A stretch of DNA of 64,000 nucleotides, from assembly GCA_034440575.1 (NCBI GenBank), contig JAOTOL010001563.1, positions 1,138,001 to 1,202,000 on the forward strand, written 5' to 3'. The DNA comes from Imbricaverruca yamaguchii. Taxonomy: Eukaryota; Arthropoda; Thecostraca; Neoverrucidae. Of this stretch, positions 37,501 to 47,759 are shown one piece after another (position 1 is the first letter of the stretch; each line of letters opens with the position of its first letter). The notes under the pieces are model-generated. The model was not told the origin of the DNA. It ran no database searches and saw nothing but the letters and a program-made list of their open reading frames with translations. The position numbers were made by a program, and so were the translations under genes.

Positions 37501-40212
37501 TGAGCTGACCTTCATGGATGAGTTTGTGGACCAGCTGCTGCGCGAGGAGCGGCTATGTGACGTCATCCTGCCGCGGATCCAGCGCCGCCAGGTCAGTGGC
37601 GAACCTCGGTCGTCAGTAGTTCAGTGGTTAAGCCGAGCATCTGGCAAGCCAAAGGTACGGGGTTCGATTCCACGCGGCTCCCGACCTTCCTGCCAGGGTG
37701 AGGGGCAGGCGACGCTATATGGCCTCAGCTGCCAAGTGCGTCGTGAAGTGACAGCCACTACCACCAGTAGTGAACCTGCTCGAAACCAATCAATTTAGCC
37801 AATTGTGAAGCGCGCGGTAAGTGGGCGTCACTCGGCGGAATCACGACGTCTGCGTGGCGACATTTGTAAGGTAACCAGCGAGTAAAGGTGTGCCCCAGCC
37901 GCCGGTACTGGTGCCCTCCGCCGGCTGTATACCACGCCCTCACGCGATTTGTTTTCGTGTACAGACGTAGCCACCCGATCTTCCCGGGTCTTGGGATGTC
38001 ATTTAGTATTTGTAGGGGCGGTGGCAGGTTCGTGTTGTCTGTCTTTGTCATATAGTAACAGAAGTATAATTTCAATATTTTATGTACCCAAAATCCAAAT
38101 AACTAACTAACTCAATATTGTATGTACGTTCAGGAACTAAGAGTAACGTGTCATCATCAATCGAATTATCTTCGTGATATGTATGTGTTTAACGTCAAAG
38201 TAATACCCAATTTATTTCATAACAAATATACGATAGACGGTTGACGGTAATTCTCCTATAGACGGTCCGATACAACATATGACTGTTTAACTTGTTGGAA
38301 GGTGTGCACGGTTACGCCTTGTCAGACACCACACCCTGTGTTTGAAGCAAATCCACACTTGTACCGGGGTATCTTGAGCCGGCAATCACGGATGGTTGAG
38401 GTACCTCTCGCCATGGTGTTTGTGTTTTGAAATTCGCGCGCTTTTGTCGGCTTTAGTGCCGGTGGCGGCCGGAGATGTGCCGGCCAGACGCGCGTCTGAC
38501 CTGACCGTTGAGGGGTGTTGAGGTGAGCGCCGCTGCCACTGCCACTGTTGGCGTGCTCGTGTGGGAGTTGTCAGCGCCACTGCCACTGTTGGCGTGCTCG
38601 TATGGGAGCTGTCAGCGCCGCTGCCACTGCCACTGTTGGCGTGCTCGTGCGGGAGCTGTCAGCGCCGCGCTCGCCGGAGCCGCCGCCGGAGCCGGAGCCC
38701 GAGCCGCCACCCACGTGTCGTCCGGCCGCCAGGTGCACGAGGAGAACAGCGAACTGGAGCCGCGCGTGTCGGCGCTCGACGACGACCTGGACGAGCTGGC
38801 CGAGTCGTCTGGCGAGGACGAGCCGCCTCCGCCTCCGCCGCCGCCACCGGCGCGCCACAGTCCGCCGCCGCCGCCGGCGGCGCCGCTGCCGTCGCGCCAC
38901 CACCGCCGCAGCCGCAGCAAGGAGCGCGTGCGCGACTCTGGGAGGTCAGTGACCCTGCCGGACACTGTGCCGTGTATGCTCGGTGTGACCTGTACGCCTG
39001 TTCAGTCATGTACCTGTAACCCGCGTCAGTTGCCACACGTGTGTGCCCCACGCGCCTGCTTACCCGTGTTCAGTCCTGTACCTGTAACCCGTGTCAGTTG
39101 CCACACGTGTGTGCCCCACGCGCTTGCTTGCCCATGTCCAGTGCGGAGCCTGGCTCGGCGGCTTCACGTGGCGCTTGTCCGCCTTCCCTTGCAAGGGTGT
39201 GAGCCATCATGATGCGGTCGTGTTCTAACCCGCGCTGAATTTGTATTCTGGAATGCTGCATTGGGATCGAAAATTTTGGAGCCATCAAACTTGGAGAGAA
39301 TAATTGAACTTTTATTCGTACCAGGAGTGCCTTGTTTGCTCTTCTTCATCTGAAGTTCCTGGTGTTTTGTAGTTCACATATAATATGATAAGCAGTAACT
39401 GGTGGACGAAAACATGTAGGAAAGTGAAATGTAACATTGGTTTTAGTCAAAAACTGCGAAATGTGCTATTATTGGAATTAAGTATTGGGTTTAAAACTCG
39501 GCCTTTTTGACATCGTGGTCAAAGAGCGATTAAGTTCCACTATTTCATTGTCAAACACCACCATTGAACACTCCAATGATAAATAATTATCCGACGGGAG
39601 TAATCTTCCAGATGAAAATACAGCAAAGCTGTTGTTTTATAATGCCTGGTCCCAGTTGGTTATGGGAGTGTATGGGTGCCGCCTGTTACTAACTATGTAC
39701 ACCTCGCTATGGCGCACGTGCGACCATAGTTGTTCATACACCAAAACCCGGTTTCCGTTTGGGTCCCACACAGGCGACGCGATCACCACGGAGAGCACCG
39801 CGGCGACTATCGCGGCGACTACCGCGGCGACAACCAGCCGGACCCTCGCGCGGACTATCGCGGCCGCGAGCACCGGCCTGAGCACCGACAGGAGCACCGA
39901 CCTGAGCACCGACAGGAGCACCGCAACGGACGTGACTACCCGGCCGACCATCGCGCCGACCACCGCGCCGACAAACGCCACCGCGCCGACGAGCACGTCG
40001 GTCACCGCGCCGACGAGCACGTCGGCCGCGACAAGCGGCACCGCGGCGAGCACGAGCCGCGCCACGAGCGCCACGAGCGGCGCGAACGGCGCGAACACCG
40101 CGAACACCGCGACGAGCGGCGCGGCCGCCACCGCGGCGACGAGGAGCGCCGCGAGATTGACGAGGCGAACGCGTTGCGCGCCAAACTGGGTCTGCCGCCG
40201 CTGCGACCTTGA
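31563..40212 (+). CDS. PRPF38A: Pre-mRNA-splicing factor 38A
   Basis: Six coding exons join in phase: 31563-31692, 34069-34228, 35831-35952, 37497-37591, 38733-38944 and 39774-40212 (1158 nt, 385 aa). All introns are GT–AG. The PRP38 domain fills residues 1 to about 170: it starts MANRTVKDATSIKGTNPQYL and continues with DKAMELKYVGGVFGGNIKPT, KDIIVEFIKNEDFKYVRALG, YMRLTGTSLDCFKYLEPL and RLCDVILPRIQRR. Then come an acidic segment (SALDDDLDELAESSGEDE), a Pro-rich run, and an H/R/E/D-rich C-terminus ending LRAKLGLPPLRP. The protein acts in the spliceosomal B complex before activation. It is longer than the human protein (312 aa), with GEHRGDYRGD- and PEHRQEH-type repeats where vertebrates have an RS-rich tail. 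CTTCTTTTCAG at about 31472-31482 may be a 5'-UTR acceptor. Introns carry a SINE, a LINE, another SINE and several minisatellites. Confidence 0.96.
32256..32623 (+). mobile_element. tRNA-derived SINE in PRPF38A intron 1
   Basis: Head GCCTCGGTAGCTCAGTTGGT, B box GGGTTCGAGTC, same body as 21029-21356. A perfect 14-bp TSD ACTGATGTGCAATG lies at 32242-32255 and 32624-32637. Confidence 0.92.
33133..33220 (+). mobile_element. Short 5'-truncated SINE-tail insertion with TSD
   Basis: A direct repeat GAACGTCCACCAC of 12-13 bp flanks a ~60-bp segment (GGGCGCAAAATGACC…AATCAATAAATCAA). Similar tail text (AAATGACCTTTATGGTCC) occurs near 26248. It is consistent with a 5'-truncated retro-insertion in PRPF38A intron 1. 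Confidence 0.55.
35584..35815. repeat. 21-bp minisatellite before PRPF38A exon 3
   Basis: About 11 units of GAGTTGCGGTGGAGTCGCTC T end about 15 bp before the exon 3 acceptor CCCCTATTGTCAG. The 21-bp unit keeps frame, so an LRWSRSE repeat ORF appears, but it is intronic. Confidence 0.9.
36023..36295. repeat. 49-bp minisatellite in PRPF38A intron 3
   Basis: About 5-6 units containing GTCGGTGGTGCAGTCGGCCA and AGCCGTCCTGCCAAACTAT, directly upstream of a LINE insertion. Confidence 0.85.
36326..36950 (+). mobile_element. 5'-truncated LINE (CR1/Jockey group) in PRPF38A intron 3
   Basis: Encodes the RT C-terminal part (KLYCAYVRPHLEYCIQ, LLERVQKRATKIVNGISNL, HWNQLPENIVSS) with one in-frame TAG at about 36622. 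It ends in a 3' UTR with TTTATGTCT-type repeats. A short direct repeat ATGTTTCA at both ends is a plausible TSD, although the 3' copy merges with the tail. Confidence 0.85.
37598..37805 (+). mobile_element. tRNA-derived SINE (third family) in PRPF38A intron 4
   Basis: tRNA-like head GTCAGTAGTTCAGTGGTTAA with B box GGGGTTCGATTCC, then AAACCAATCAATTTAGCC as a tail. It starts a few bases after the exon 4 donor. The TSD is unclear. Confidence 0.65.
38060..38125 (+). mobile_element. Tiny retro-insertion of a SINE tail
   Basis: Direct repeats TCAATATTTTATGTAC and TCAATATTGTATGTAC (one mismatch) flank about 24 bp of CCAAATAACTAACTAAC. This looks like an extreme 5'-truncated SINE insertion. Confidence 0.45.
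38526..38675. repeat. ~40-bp minisatellite before PRPF38A exon 5
   Basis: Three to four units of CGCTGCCACTGCCACTGTTG GCGTGCTCGTGTGGGAGCTG TCAG, ending about 60 bp before the exon 5 acceptor. Confidence 0.8.
38990..39135. repeat. ~66-bp tandem duplication in PRPF38A intron 5
   Basis: Two full units containing GTGTCAGTTGCCACACGTGT GTGCCCCACGCGC and TTCAGTCCTGTACCTGTAAC. Confidence 0.75.
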
Positions 40213-40294
40213 GTCCCGTGTGGCGGCTGTCGGCGGCAGGTACCGTGTGTGCACCGTGGCCCGGCGGTCAGGTGTGCTGACGCTCAGGAACCTC

Positions 40295-40460
40295 CTGCCA
40301 CGGCCACTGTCTGCGGCCACTGTCGGCGACCACTGTCGGCGGCCACTGTCGACGGCCACTGTCGACGGCCACTGTCGACGGCCACTGTCGACGGCCACTG
40401 TCGACGGCCACTGTCGACGGCCACTGTCGACGGCCACTGTCGACGGCCACTGTCGGCGTG
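40295..40460. repeat. 13-bp minisatellite downstream of PRPF38A
   Basis: About 11 units of GGCCACTGTCGAC start roughly 85 bp after the PRPF38A stop, probably within its 3' UTR. Each unit holds a GTCGAC site. Confidence 0.9.
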
Positions 40461-40519
40461 CCTGGACAGCCGGCCTGGTGGCTGGCAGGACGCGTCTGCG
40501 CCCGCTGACCCTGTCGTGT

Positions 40520-40860
40520 CACGTGACGGCGGCGTATGACGTCACGCTCGGCTGCGTGACTGCGGAGTATGGCGTCACACGGCTGTCTTGCGCCGTCATA
40601 TGACGTCACACTTGCGCGACGGCGGTGTGTGACGTCACACCCGGCTGTGTGACGGAGGCGTGTAACGTCACACACAGCTGCGAGACGGCGGGGTGTGGCG
40701 TCACACTCGGTTGTGTGACAGCGACGTGTGACGTTACACTCGGCTGTGTGACGGAGGCGTGCAACGTCACACACAGCTGCGAGACGGCGGAGTGTGGCGT
40801 CACACTCGGTTGTGTGCCGGAGGCGTGTGACGTTACACCCGGCTGGATGACGGCGGTGGG
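40520..40860. repeat. CRE-rich tandem repeats downstream of PRPF38A
   Basis: Irregular ~50-bp units of GTGTGACGTCACACTCGGCT / GTGTGACGGAGGCGTG type. Three perfect TGACGTCA palindromes and many half-sites (CGTCACAC, ACGTTACAC) are visible. Any regulatory role is inferred only from the CRE/ATF consensus. Confidence 0.75.
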
Positions 40861-41199
40861 TGACGGCGGTTTGTCCCGTGGAGGGCCGCTGTGCCTGGTG
40901 TCGCCGTGTACCGCGTGTGGTGGGAGGCAGCGCGCGCCCGGCCCGCCCGTTGTGGGAGGGCGGGGCTGCGGCTGGTGTCCGCCAACATCGAGGCCCGCTG
41001 GCTTCATGGCCGTCAGGCAGGTCTTGCTGTCACAGACTGGGAGTGCCGCTGTCATCTCATTGTGTGCCACACATGCAAACGGTATAGCGGATACACGAGA
41101 TCTGTCGGTATGCAGATTTTCGGCGAAATTGTGCCAGTCTGCAAAGTTTGCGTGGACTTGGTGAATATGGAGCGTACCGCGGAAATGAATAGCACACTG

Positions 41200-41831
41200 C
41201 GATGATGAATATCAATCTGCCACTGGTTTAACGCACGCTACTTTGCAACTCCTGAGGTTTGATGTTGCTGCAAAGTATGTTCAACATCATCAGTCACCTT
41301 GTGCGACGCGTTGTCATATAAATGACGGGGGGGGGGGGAGGTGATCACAATTTCCAGGTCAAGGAGACAGGAGTTATTTTAGGTGTGTCGAACTATAAAG
41401 GTAATTTGCGCCGTCTTTAAAGTTAGTACATGTTACATGTCTGTATATTGAAGGAGTGTTCGCAATGAAGTTGCAGGCAAGTTGACGCTTACGTCAAGGG
41501 AGTTTTACGTTATAGTTCGTGTGATCTTTTAGGTGCTGAAGGCGAGGGCTGGTCTGGGGACATCTCCCTGATATCTAAATGGTTCATAATTTTACTTTAC
41601 TGCTTCACAAAGTAGTTTGTAGTGTGTGTGTGTGGGGGGAGGGGGGTATTCAGAGTGGCGAGGAGTTGATTTTGCCAGGGTACCGGCTTTAGTCTACTCA
41701 TATCGGAGAGCACCGTGGGATCTTTACCGTGCAAACAAGGAGGCAATTGTCCACAGCATCTATTTGTCCTTCGCGTGTTATTTGTTAGTAGTGAGTTAGT
41801 CGAAGCAAGCCATGCAGGGTTGTCAGTTGGG
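41200..41831. other. Unannotated interval
   Basis: Nothing conserved was recognised. It has a poly-G run near 41328 and a GT/G-rich patch near 41620-41647. The upstream ORF 40891-41205 has several CxxC pairs (CHTCKRY, VCKVCVD) but no recognised domain. Confidence 0.4.
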
Positions 41832-41998
41832 GACAAGTAGTCTAAGGGTGAGTTGCTTGTCTGAATCGAAAGATTGTGGGTTCGAGCCTCACCCGTCGCT
41901 ACTCTTCGCCCGCAACCAATCGGCGTGAGATATTGACGCTGTTGACGCGACGCTACATGGCTCAACGGTCGACGTGTCGTAAAACCAATAACCACTAC
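41832..41998 (+). mobile_element. tRNA-headed SINE with 14-bp TSD
   Basis: A perfect 14-bp duplication GGTTGTCAGTTGGG at 41818-41831 and 41999-42012 bounds a 167-bp element. It has a B box GTGGGTTCGAGCCTC and an AAAACCAATAACCA tail, and is the same family as 18258-18433. Confidence 0.88.
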
Positions 41999-42946
41999 GG
42001 TTGTCAGTTGGGTTAGTGCGGTGTTATATAATTCGGCTCATCTACGTGCGATGTGCCTATGGGTAGCCGCTTTACGTTACGCGTTGCAAGACGAATGGGC
42101 TCATCTGCGTCCGATGGCTCCGGTCAAGGAGAAAGCGCACATGCCTTTTTATACTTTAGCACGCGCACCGGAGGGAGGAATCTACCCACACCTGTTTTTT
42201 AAACGATATCTGAGACAGACGGGGACATGATGAAAGCTTGTGACTGTACACGATTGATATGCGAATTTTATGCAAAAATCGAAATCCGTTCGCTACTATG
42301 GGAACTGCGAGGGTGCAAAGTCGACCGACCAGCGGCCAGCCGTCCGACCGCCGAGCGTTTGGGGTGGCGAAGATTCCGTCGGTGCGTGGCGACCGATCTA
42401 CACCACATTCAACCCTGAGCACTGACCTGTAGTTCTAAAGCTTGTGGTCAAGCTAGACCACTACAGTCGTGATCTACTCTCCGTTTATCTGGTGTCCCAG
42501 ATCTTAGTGTAGGGGCAGATTCGCCACCCCCCCCCCCCTCCCCGTCTGGTGCGCGTTATGTGAGTGGCCCTCCGACCCGCGTGCTAATGGTGGCAAGTTG
42601 GGTTCGAAATGCATGCATCATTTGATCTAAGAAGATCTAACCAACGTAATGCAAATAGTAGATTTTCCGAGGTCTGCTTCAGATTATGTAAACTCATGAT
42701 CTTTTATTGACCTCGTAAACTTTTGAAAATCCCATGTTGATTATTTTTACTCGTCAAAATTTACCTATGAATTGTATAGCTGTTGTTAGTATTTTTATCG
42801 CAAAGCTTGTTCCAAAATAGATCACAGGTGAAAGGTTGAGACCTGACCGGATCTCCAGACAGTTTTCTTGTGTGTGACTATGAGCAAAGTTGTTCGCTCA
42901 CAGAACACGATGGTGATATTGTTAAGTACGTATGAGGTCCAAGAGA

Positions 42947-42960
42947 GGGAGGGAGGGAGG

Positions 42961-43044
<84 letters not shown>
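42947..43044. repeat. (GGGA)n/(GA)n microsatellite
   Basis: About 98 bp of GGGA followed by pure GA repeats. It is read as poly(Arg-Glu) on plus and poly(Ser-Leu) on minus, which are artefacts. Confidence 0.95.
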
Positions 43045-43588
43045 AAAATGACCGCGGCAGTAGACGCGCACCTAAACCCCAATTCATTATCATCATCCAA
43101 GAGGCAGAGGTCAAAAATACCTCCGATATAGTAGATGGGGTCGGCGCCCAAGTGGTTACAACTATCAGCAATTTTGGCGACCAAAATTACCTAAATAGCT
43201 TGGCAATGTCAAGAGCTGGACAATTATGTCTGCTGGAGTGACTGCTTTCGTAAATTATATTTCCTGAAATAGTTATACTCTGAAAAAAAGATAATTTGCT
43301 AAAATAAGTATGCATGAGGAAGAGCCCATTTGGAACAAAAGCACGTTGGCAACAGTTTCTAGCCATCCCTGTGACTTTATAAGCTACTTCTAGTTTTTCA
43401 TTCAGCAATTGGATGGATTTCATATCCTCAAGCACATGTCAAACATGCGAACAGAAATCTGCTCGCAAAAGCACCGCGCTGGACCGGAGCGTCGTTTTCA
43501 TCGGCGACCGGTCGGCGACCACTGTACAAAACCATTGGGGAAAACGCCTGATTGCTAGCGACGATCTGGTCGCCACCGTGGCCGCTTC

Positions 43589-46500
43589 GGGTGGGTCTAC
43601 TCTGTTGCCCCGGGCTGTTGCCGTGACCATATTCAGAAACTACCGAACCAAATTCCACCAAACCTTCACCAATCAATTCAGTTGGGTCGATTTATGTGGG
43701 ACTTTTGAATATGGGGACTCTTACCATTACGCAAAGCTATAAAATTACCCCTCAAACTTGGAGCGGCCATTTTGAAATCATTTTGAAAGTGTTGCCGTGC
43801 CCATGCTCATAAACCGCTGCACCGAATTGAACGAAACCTTCACCAATCGATGCAGCATAGTCGATTTACTTGGGACTTTAAAATATGGTGACCTTGACCT
43901 TGACCTAAGGTCGCTGATTAAGTACATCTTTATTTTGAATTGTTGCCGTGACCATGCTCCTAAACTACTGAACCGAATTTCATGAAACCTTCACCAATAG
44001 ACGTGACATGGTCGATATACTTGGGACTTTTGAATATGGTGACCTTGGCCTTAGGTCAAGGTCATCAAAAAAGCACAAAATCATTTTTAAGACTTTTAAC
44101 CACGCCCATACTCTGAAACTACCCAATACAATTTCATGAATCCTTCACAAATCGACGTAACGTGTTCAATATACGTGGGACTTTGAATATTGTGACCTTG
44201 ATCTTAGGTCAAGGTCACCAAAATCCACAAAATCTTTCTCTTGCCTATTTGACACGCCCATGCTCCCAAATTACGGAACCAAATTTGATGAAACATTCAC
44301 CAATCGACGTGGAATTGGCGATATATTCTGGAGTTAAAATATGGTGACCTTGGCCGTCGGTTAAGGTCATCAAAAATGCATAAAACTAATTTTAATGGTT
44401 GTTGCGCCGCCCATGCTCCGAAAGTACGGAACCGAATTTCATTAAACCTTCGCCAATCGACGTGCCGTGGTCGATATACTTGGGACTTTTCAATATGGTG
44501 ACCTCGGCCCAAGGTCAAGGTCATAAAAAATGCATAAAACCCATTTTAATGGTTGTTGCGTTGCCCATGCTCCGAAAGTACGGAACCGAATTTCATGAAA
44601 CCTTCGCCAATCGACGTGCCGTGATCCATATACTTGGGACTTTTCAATATGGTGATCTCGGCCCTAGGTCAAGGTCATACAAAATGCAAAAAAACTCATT
44701 TTAATGGTTGTTGCGCCGCCCATGCTCCGAAAGTACGGAACCGAATTTCATGAAACCTTCGCCAATCGACGTGCCGTGGTCGATATACTTGGGACTTTTC
44801 AATATGGCGACCTCGGCCCTAGGTCAAGGTCATACAAAATGCATAAAACTCATTTTAATGGTTGTTGCGCCGCCCATGCTCCGAAAATACGGAACCGAAT
44901 TTCATGAAACCTTCGCCAATCGACGTGCCGTGGACTATATACTTGGGACTTCTCAATATGGTGACCTCGGCCTTAGGTCAAGGTCATCAAAAGTGTATGA
45001 AACTTATTTTAATGTTGTTGCGCCACCCATACTCCGAAAGTACGAAACCGAATTTCATGAAACCTTCGCCATATAGGTAAGCAATCAGTCAAAGCCTCCA
45101 CCCATGTTGATGAAGATATACAGTCCTGCCTCCACCCATGGTAAGAAAACTTTCCTTAAACTGGAACAGCAAGTGAACAAGCAAGGAGTGAAAAAGACGA
45201 AGTGCATTACGGATACCACGGCTCACCAAACGACCGAAATATAAACGTATTGCAGTACCATACATGGCATAAAATAGCAAATGCGGGCACAGCCTAACAC
45301 GACCACGCACCTAGAAGACAGCAGCAGATGCAAGGGAAATACGTTGAACTTGGGAGCCCATAAATAGTTAGTTATATAAATAGTTATATAAATTTGTTGT
45401 AAAGTAGTTACTGGGAACAACGTATGGCTTGGTCGGCGTTATGTAAAGGATATAAATGACAATCATCATATTCAAGAGTCGAAAGTATATTGACCACGTC
45501 ACGTCGACTTGCAAAGGTTTCATGGAATTTGGTTTCGTACTGTCATAGTATGGGCGGCGCAATAACATTAAAATGAGTTTGATACACTTTTGATGACCTT
45601 GACCTAAGGCCGAGGTCACCATGTTGAGAAGTCCCAAGTATATAGTCCACGGCACGTCGATTGGCGAAGTTTTCATGAAATTCGGTTTCGTACTTTCGGA
45701 GTATGGGCGGCGCAACAACATTAAAATGAAATTTATGCACTTTTGATGACCTTGACCAAGGGCCGAGGTCACCATATTGAAAAGTCCCAAGTATATCGAC
45801 CACGGCACGTCGATTGGCTAAGGTTTCATGAAATTCGGTTCCGTACTTTCGGAGCATGGGCGGCGCAACAACCATTAAAATGGGTTTTATGCATTTTCTA
45901 TGACCTTGTCCTAGTGCCGAGGTCACCATATTGAAAAGTCCAAAGTATATCGACCACGGCACGTCGATTGGTGAAGGTTTCATGAAATTCGGTTCCGTAC
46001 TTTCGGAGCATGGGCGGCGCAACAACCATTCAAATGAGTTTTATGCATTTTTTATGACCTTGACCTAGGGCCGAGGTCACCATATTGAAAAGTCCCAAGT
46101 ATATCGACCACGGCACGTCGATTGGCGAAGGTTTCATGAAATTCGGTTCCGTACTTTCGGAGCATGGGCGGCGCAACAACCATTCAAATGAGGTTTATGC
46201 ATTTTCGATGACCTTAACCGATGGCCAAGGTCACCATATTTACACTCCAGAATATATCGCCCATTCCACGTCGATTGGTGAATGTTTCATCAAATTCGGT
46301 TCGGTACTTTGGGAGCATGGGCGTGTCAAATAGGCAAGAAAGCGATTTTGTGGATTTTGGTGACCTTGACCTAAGGTCAAGGTCACGATATTCAAAGCCC
46401 CACGTATATCGAACACGTTACGTCGATTTGTGAATGTTTCATGAAATTGTATTGGGTAGTTTCAGAGTATGGGCGTGGTTAAAAGTCTTAAAAATGGTTT

Positions 46501-46989
46501 TATGCTTTTTTGATGACCTTGACCTAAGGCTAAGGTCACCATATTCAAAAGTCCCAAGTATATCGACCATGTCACGTCTATTGGTGAAGGTTTCATGAAA
46601 TTCGGTTCAGTAGTTTAGGAGCATGGTCACGGCAACAATTCAAAATAAAGATGTACTTAATCAGCGACCTTAGGTCAAGGTCAAGGTCACCATATTCTAA
46701 AGTCCCAAGTAAATCGACTATGCTGCATCGATTGGTGAAGGTTTCGTTCAATTCGGTGCAGCGGTTTATGAGCATGGGCACGGCAACACTTTCAAAATGA
46801 TTTCAAAATGGCCGCTCCAAGTTTGAGGGGTAATTTTATAGCTTTGCGTAATGGTAAGAGTCCCCATGTTCAAAAGTCCCACATAGATCGATCCAACTGA
46901 ATCGATTGGTGAAGGTTTGGTGGAATTTGGTTCGGTAGTTTCTGAATATGGTCACGGCAACAGCCCAGGGGAACAGAGTAGACCCACCC
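43589..46989. mobile_element. Foldback-type DNA transposon with 9-bp TSD
   Basis: A 3401-bp element has ~1.48-kb inverted arms (43589 to about 45073, and about 45508 to 46989) and a ~430-bp unique loop. The termini are GGGTGGGTCTAC and its complement. The flanks are a perfect 9-bp duplication GGCCGCTTC at 43580-43588 and 46990-46998. Each arm is built from ~158-bp tandem units (CCCATGCTCCGAAAGTACGG, ATTTCATGAAACCTTCGCCA, ACTTGGGACTTTTCAATATG) separated by TGACCTTGACC…AGGTCAAGGTCA. Long tandem-repeat arms with a 9-bp TSD resemble Drosophila FB or Mutator-like foldback elements. There is no transposase in the loop, so it is non-autonomous. Confidence 0.9.
45074..45507. other. Loop of the foldback element
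   Basis: About 430 bp of unique sequence between the inverted arms. A small inverted/direct TTATATAAATAGTTATATAA motif is near 45370. No ORF of interest. Confidence 0.6.
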
Positions 46990-47262
46990 GGCCGCTTCGC
47001 TGTAGCCAAAACTGCCAGCACATTGTCCTGTTCGGTGCGACGAGAACCGCTGTCGCTGGCGGAATGAACCAATCACAAGCCAGCATTACGATTGACCTTC
47101 GATTTGAACTTCTGGTTCGTGTTGCTCGAATGTGATAGCGGTTAATTGACGGCTCTGAAATATATATTCTTTTTGTTTACTGCGCTAAGCCTTGTTTTGT
47201 GTACTCAAAACCAGGCTGCTGTGCGACATTACAGTGCACCTGTTAATATCATCTTTATCGCG

Positions 47263-47446
47263 ATGGTCAAGAGTGAAGGCAGCAAACTGGAGGGGCCGAA
47301 GAAGCGAGCTAGGCGCAACGTATTTTGCACATATTGTGACTTCTATGGGTCATCTCAAAACTTGCCCAAGCATACAAGGCGTAAACATCCAGGCATGCCC
47401 GCAAAGGAAAAGAAGACAGGCCCATTGGATGGATGGCTACAGAGTG
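47263..47446 (+). CDS. Zinc-finger first exon, probably of the hAT-derived gene
   Basis: The ATG at 47263 (context ATCGCGATGG) opens a 61-codon exon ending at a strong donor CAGAGTG|GTAAGT (phase 1). It encodes a basic start (GPKKRARRN), a C2H2-type finger CTYCDFYGSSQNLPKHTRRK H, and LDGWLQS. Phase 1 matches the CT-starting acceptor at 50768, which would join LQS to APGLDAPSDAAP. N-terminal fingers of this kind are common in hAT-derived proteins. The exon itself looks real; the join across 3.3 kb of LINEs is inference. An upstream in-frame ATG at 47146 exists but reads a hydrophobic, unlikely leader. Confidence 0.5.
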
Positions 47447-47759
47447 GTAAGTCTTCCTGGACAGTAGGCAAATATACTAGGCTTCACCTGTTTCACACCA
47501 GTGCTTAAATCATGCTTGTTTTTAGCATGTTGAAATCCGAGCTTTTATTGGGTGCAAAATGACCTGTTGGTACACCTTAAAGCCATTAAAAAATTGTCAT
47601 AGCTTTTATCATAGTGTGTGAATTAATGAGATCCACTATAACTGAGTATGCGACATGCATATTAATGAGATCCACCATGACTGAGTGCATATTGAGCTCA
47701 CAGTGAGCATGTTTCTATTGAAAGACTTCTATATGTTTGTAAAGTGGTCAGACAAAATT

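Noticed and set aside
40891..41205. Small CxxC zinc-binding protein
   Set aside because: A few Cys pairs only, no recognised fold, a GC-rich repeat context and no splice or promoter support.
42822..43184. Ser/Leu- or Arg/Glu-rich proteins
   Set aside because: Translation of the (GA)n microsatellite.
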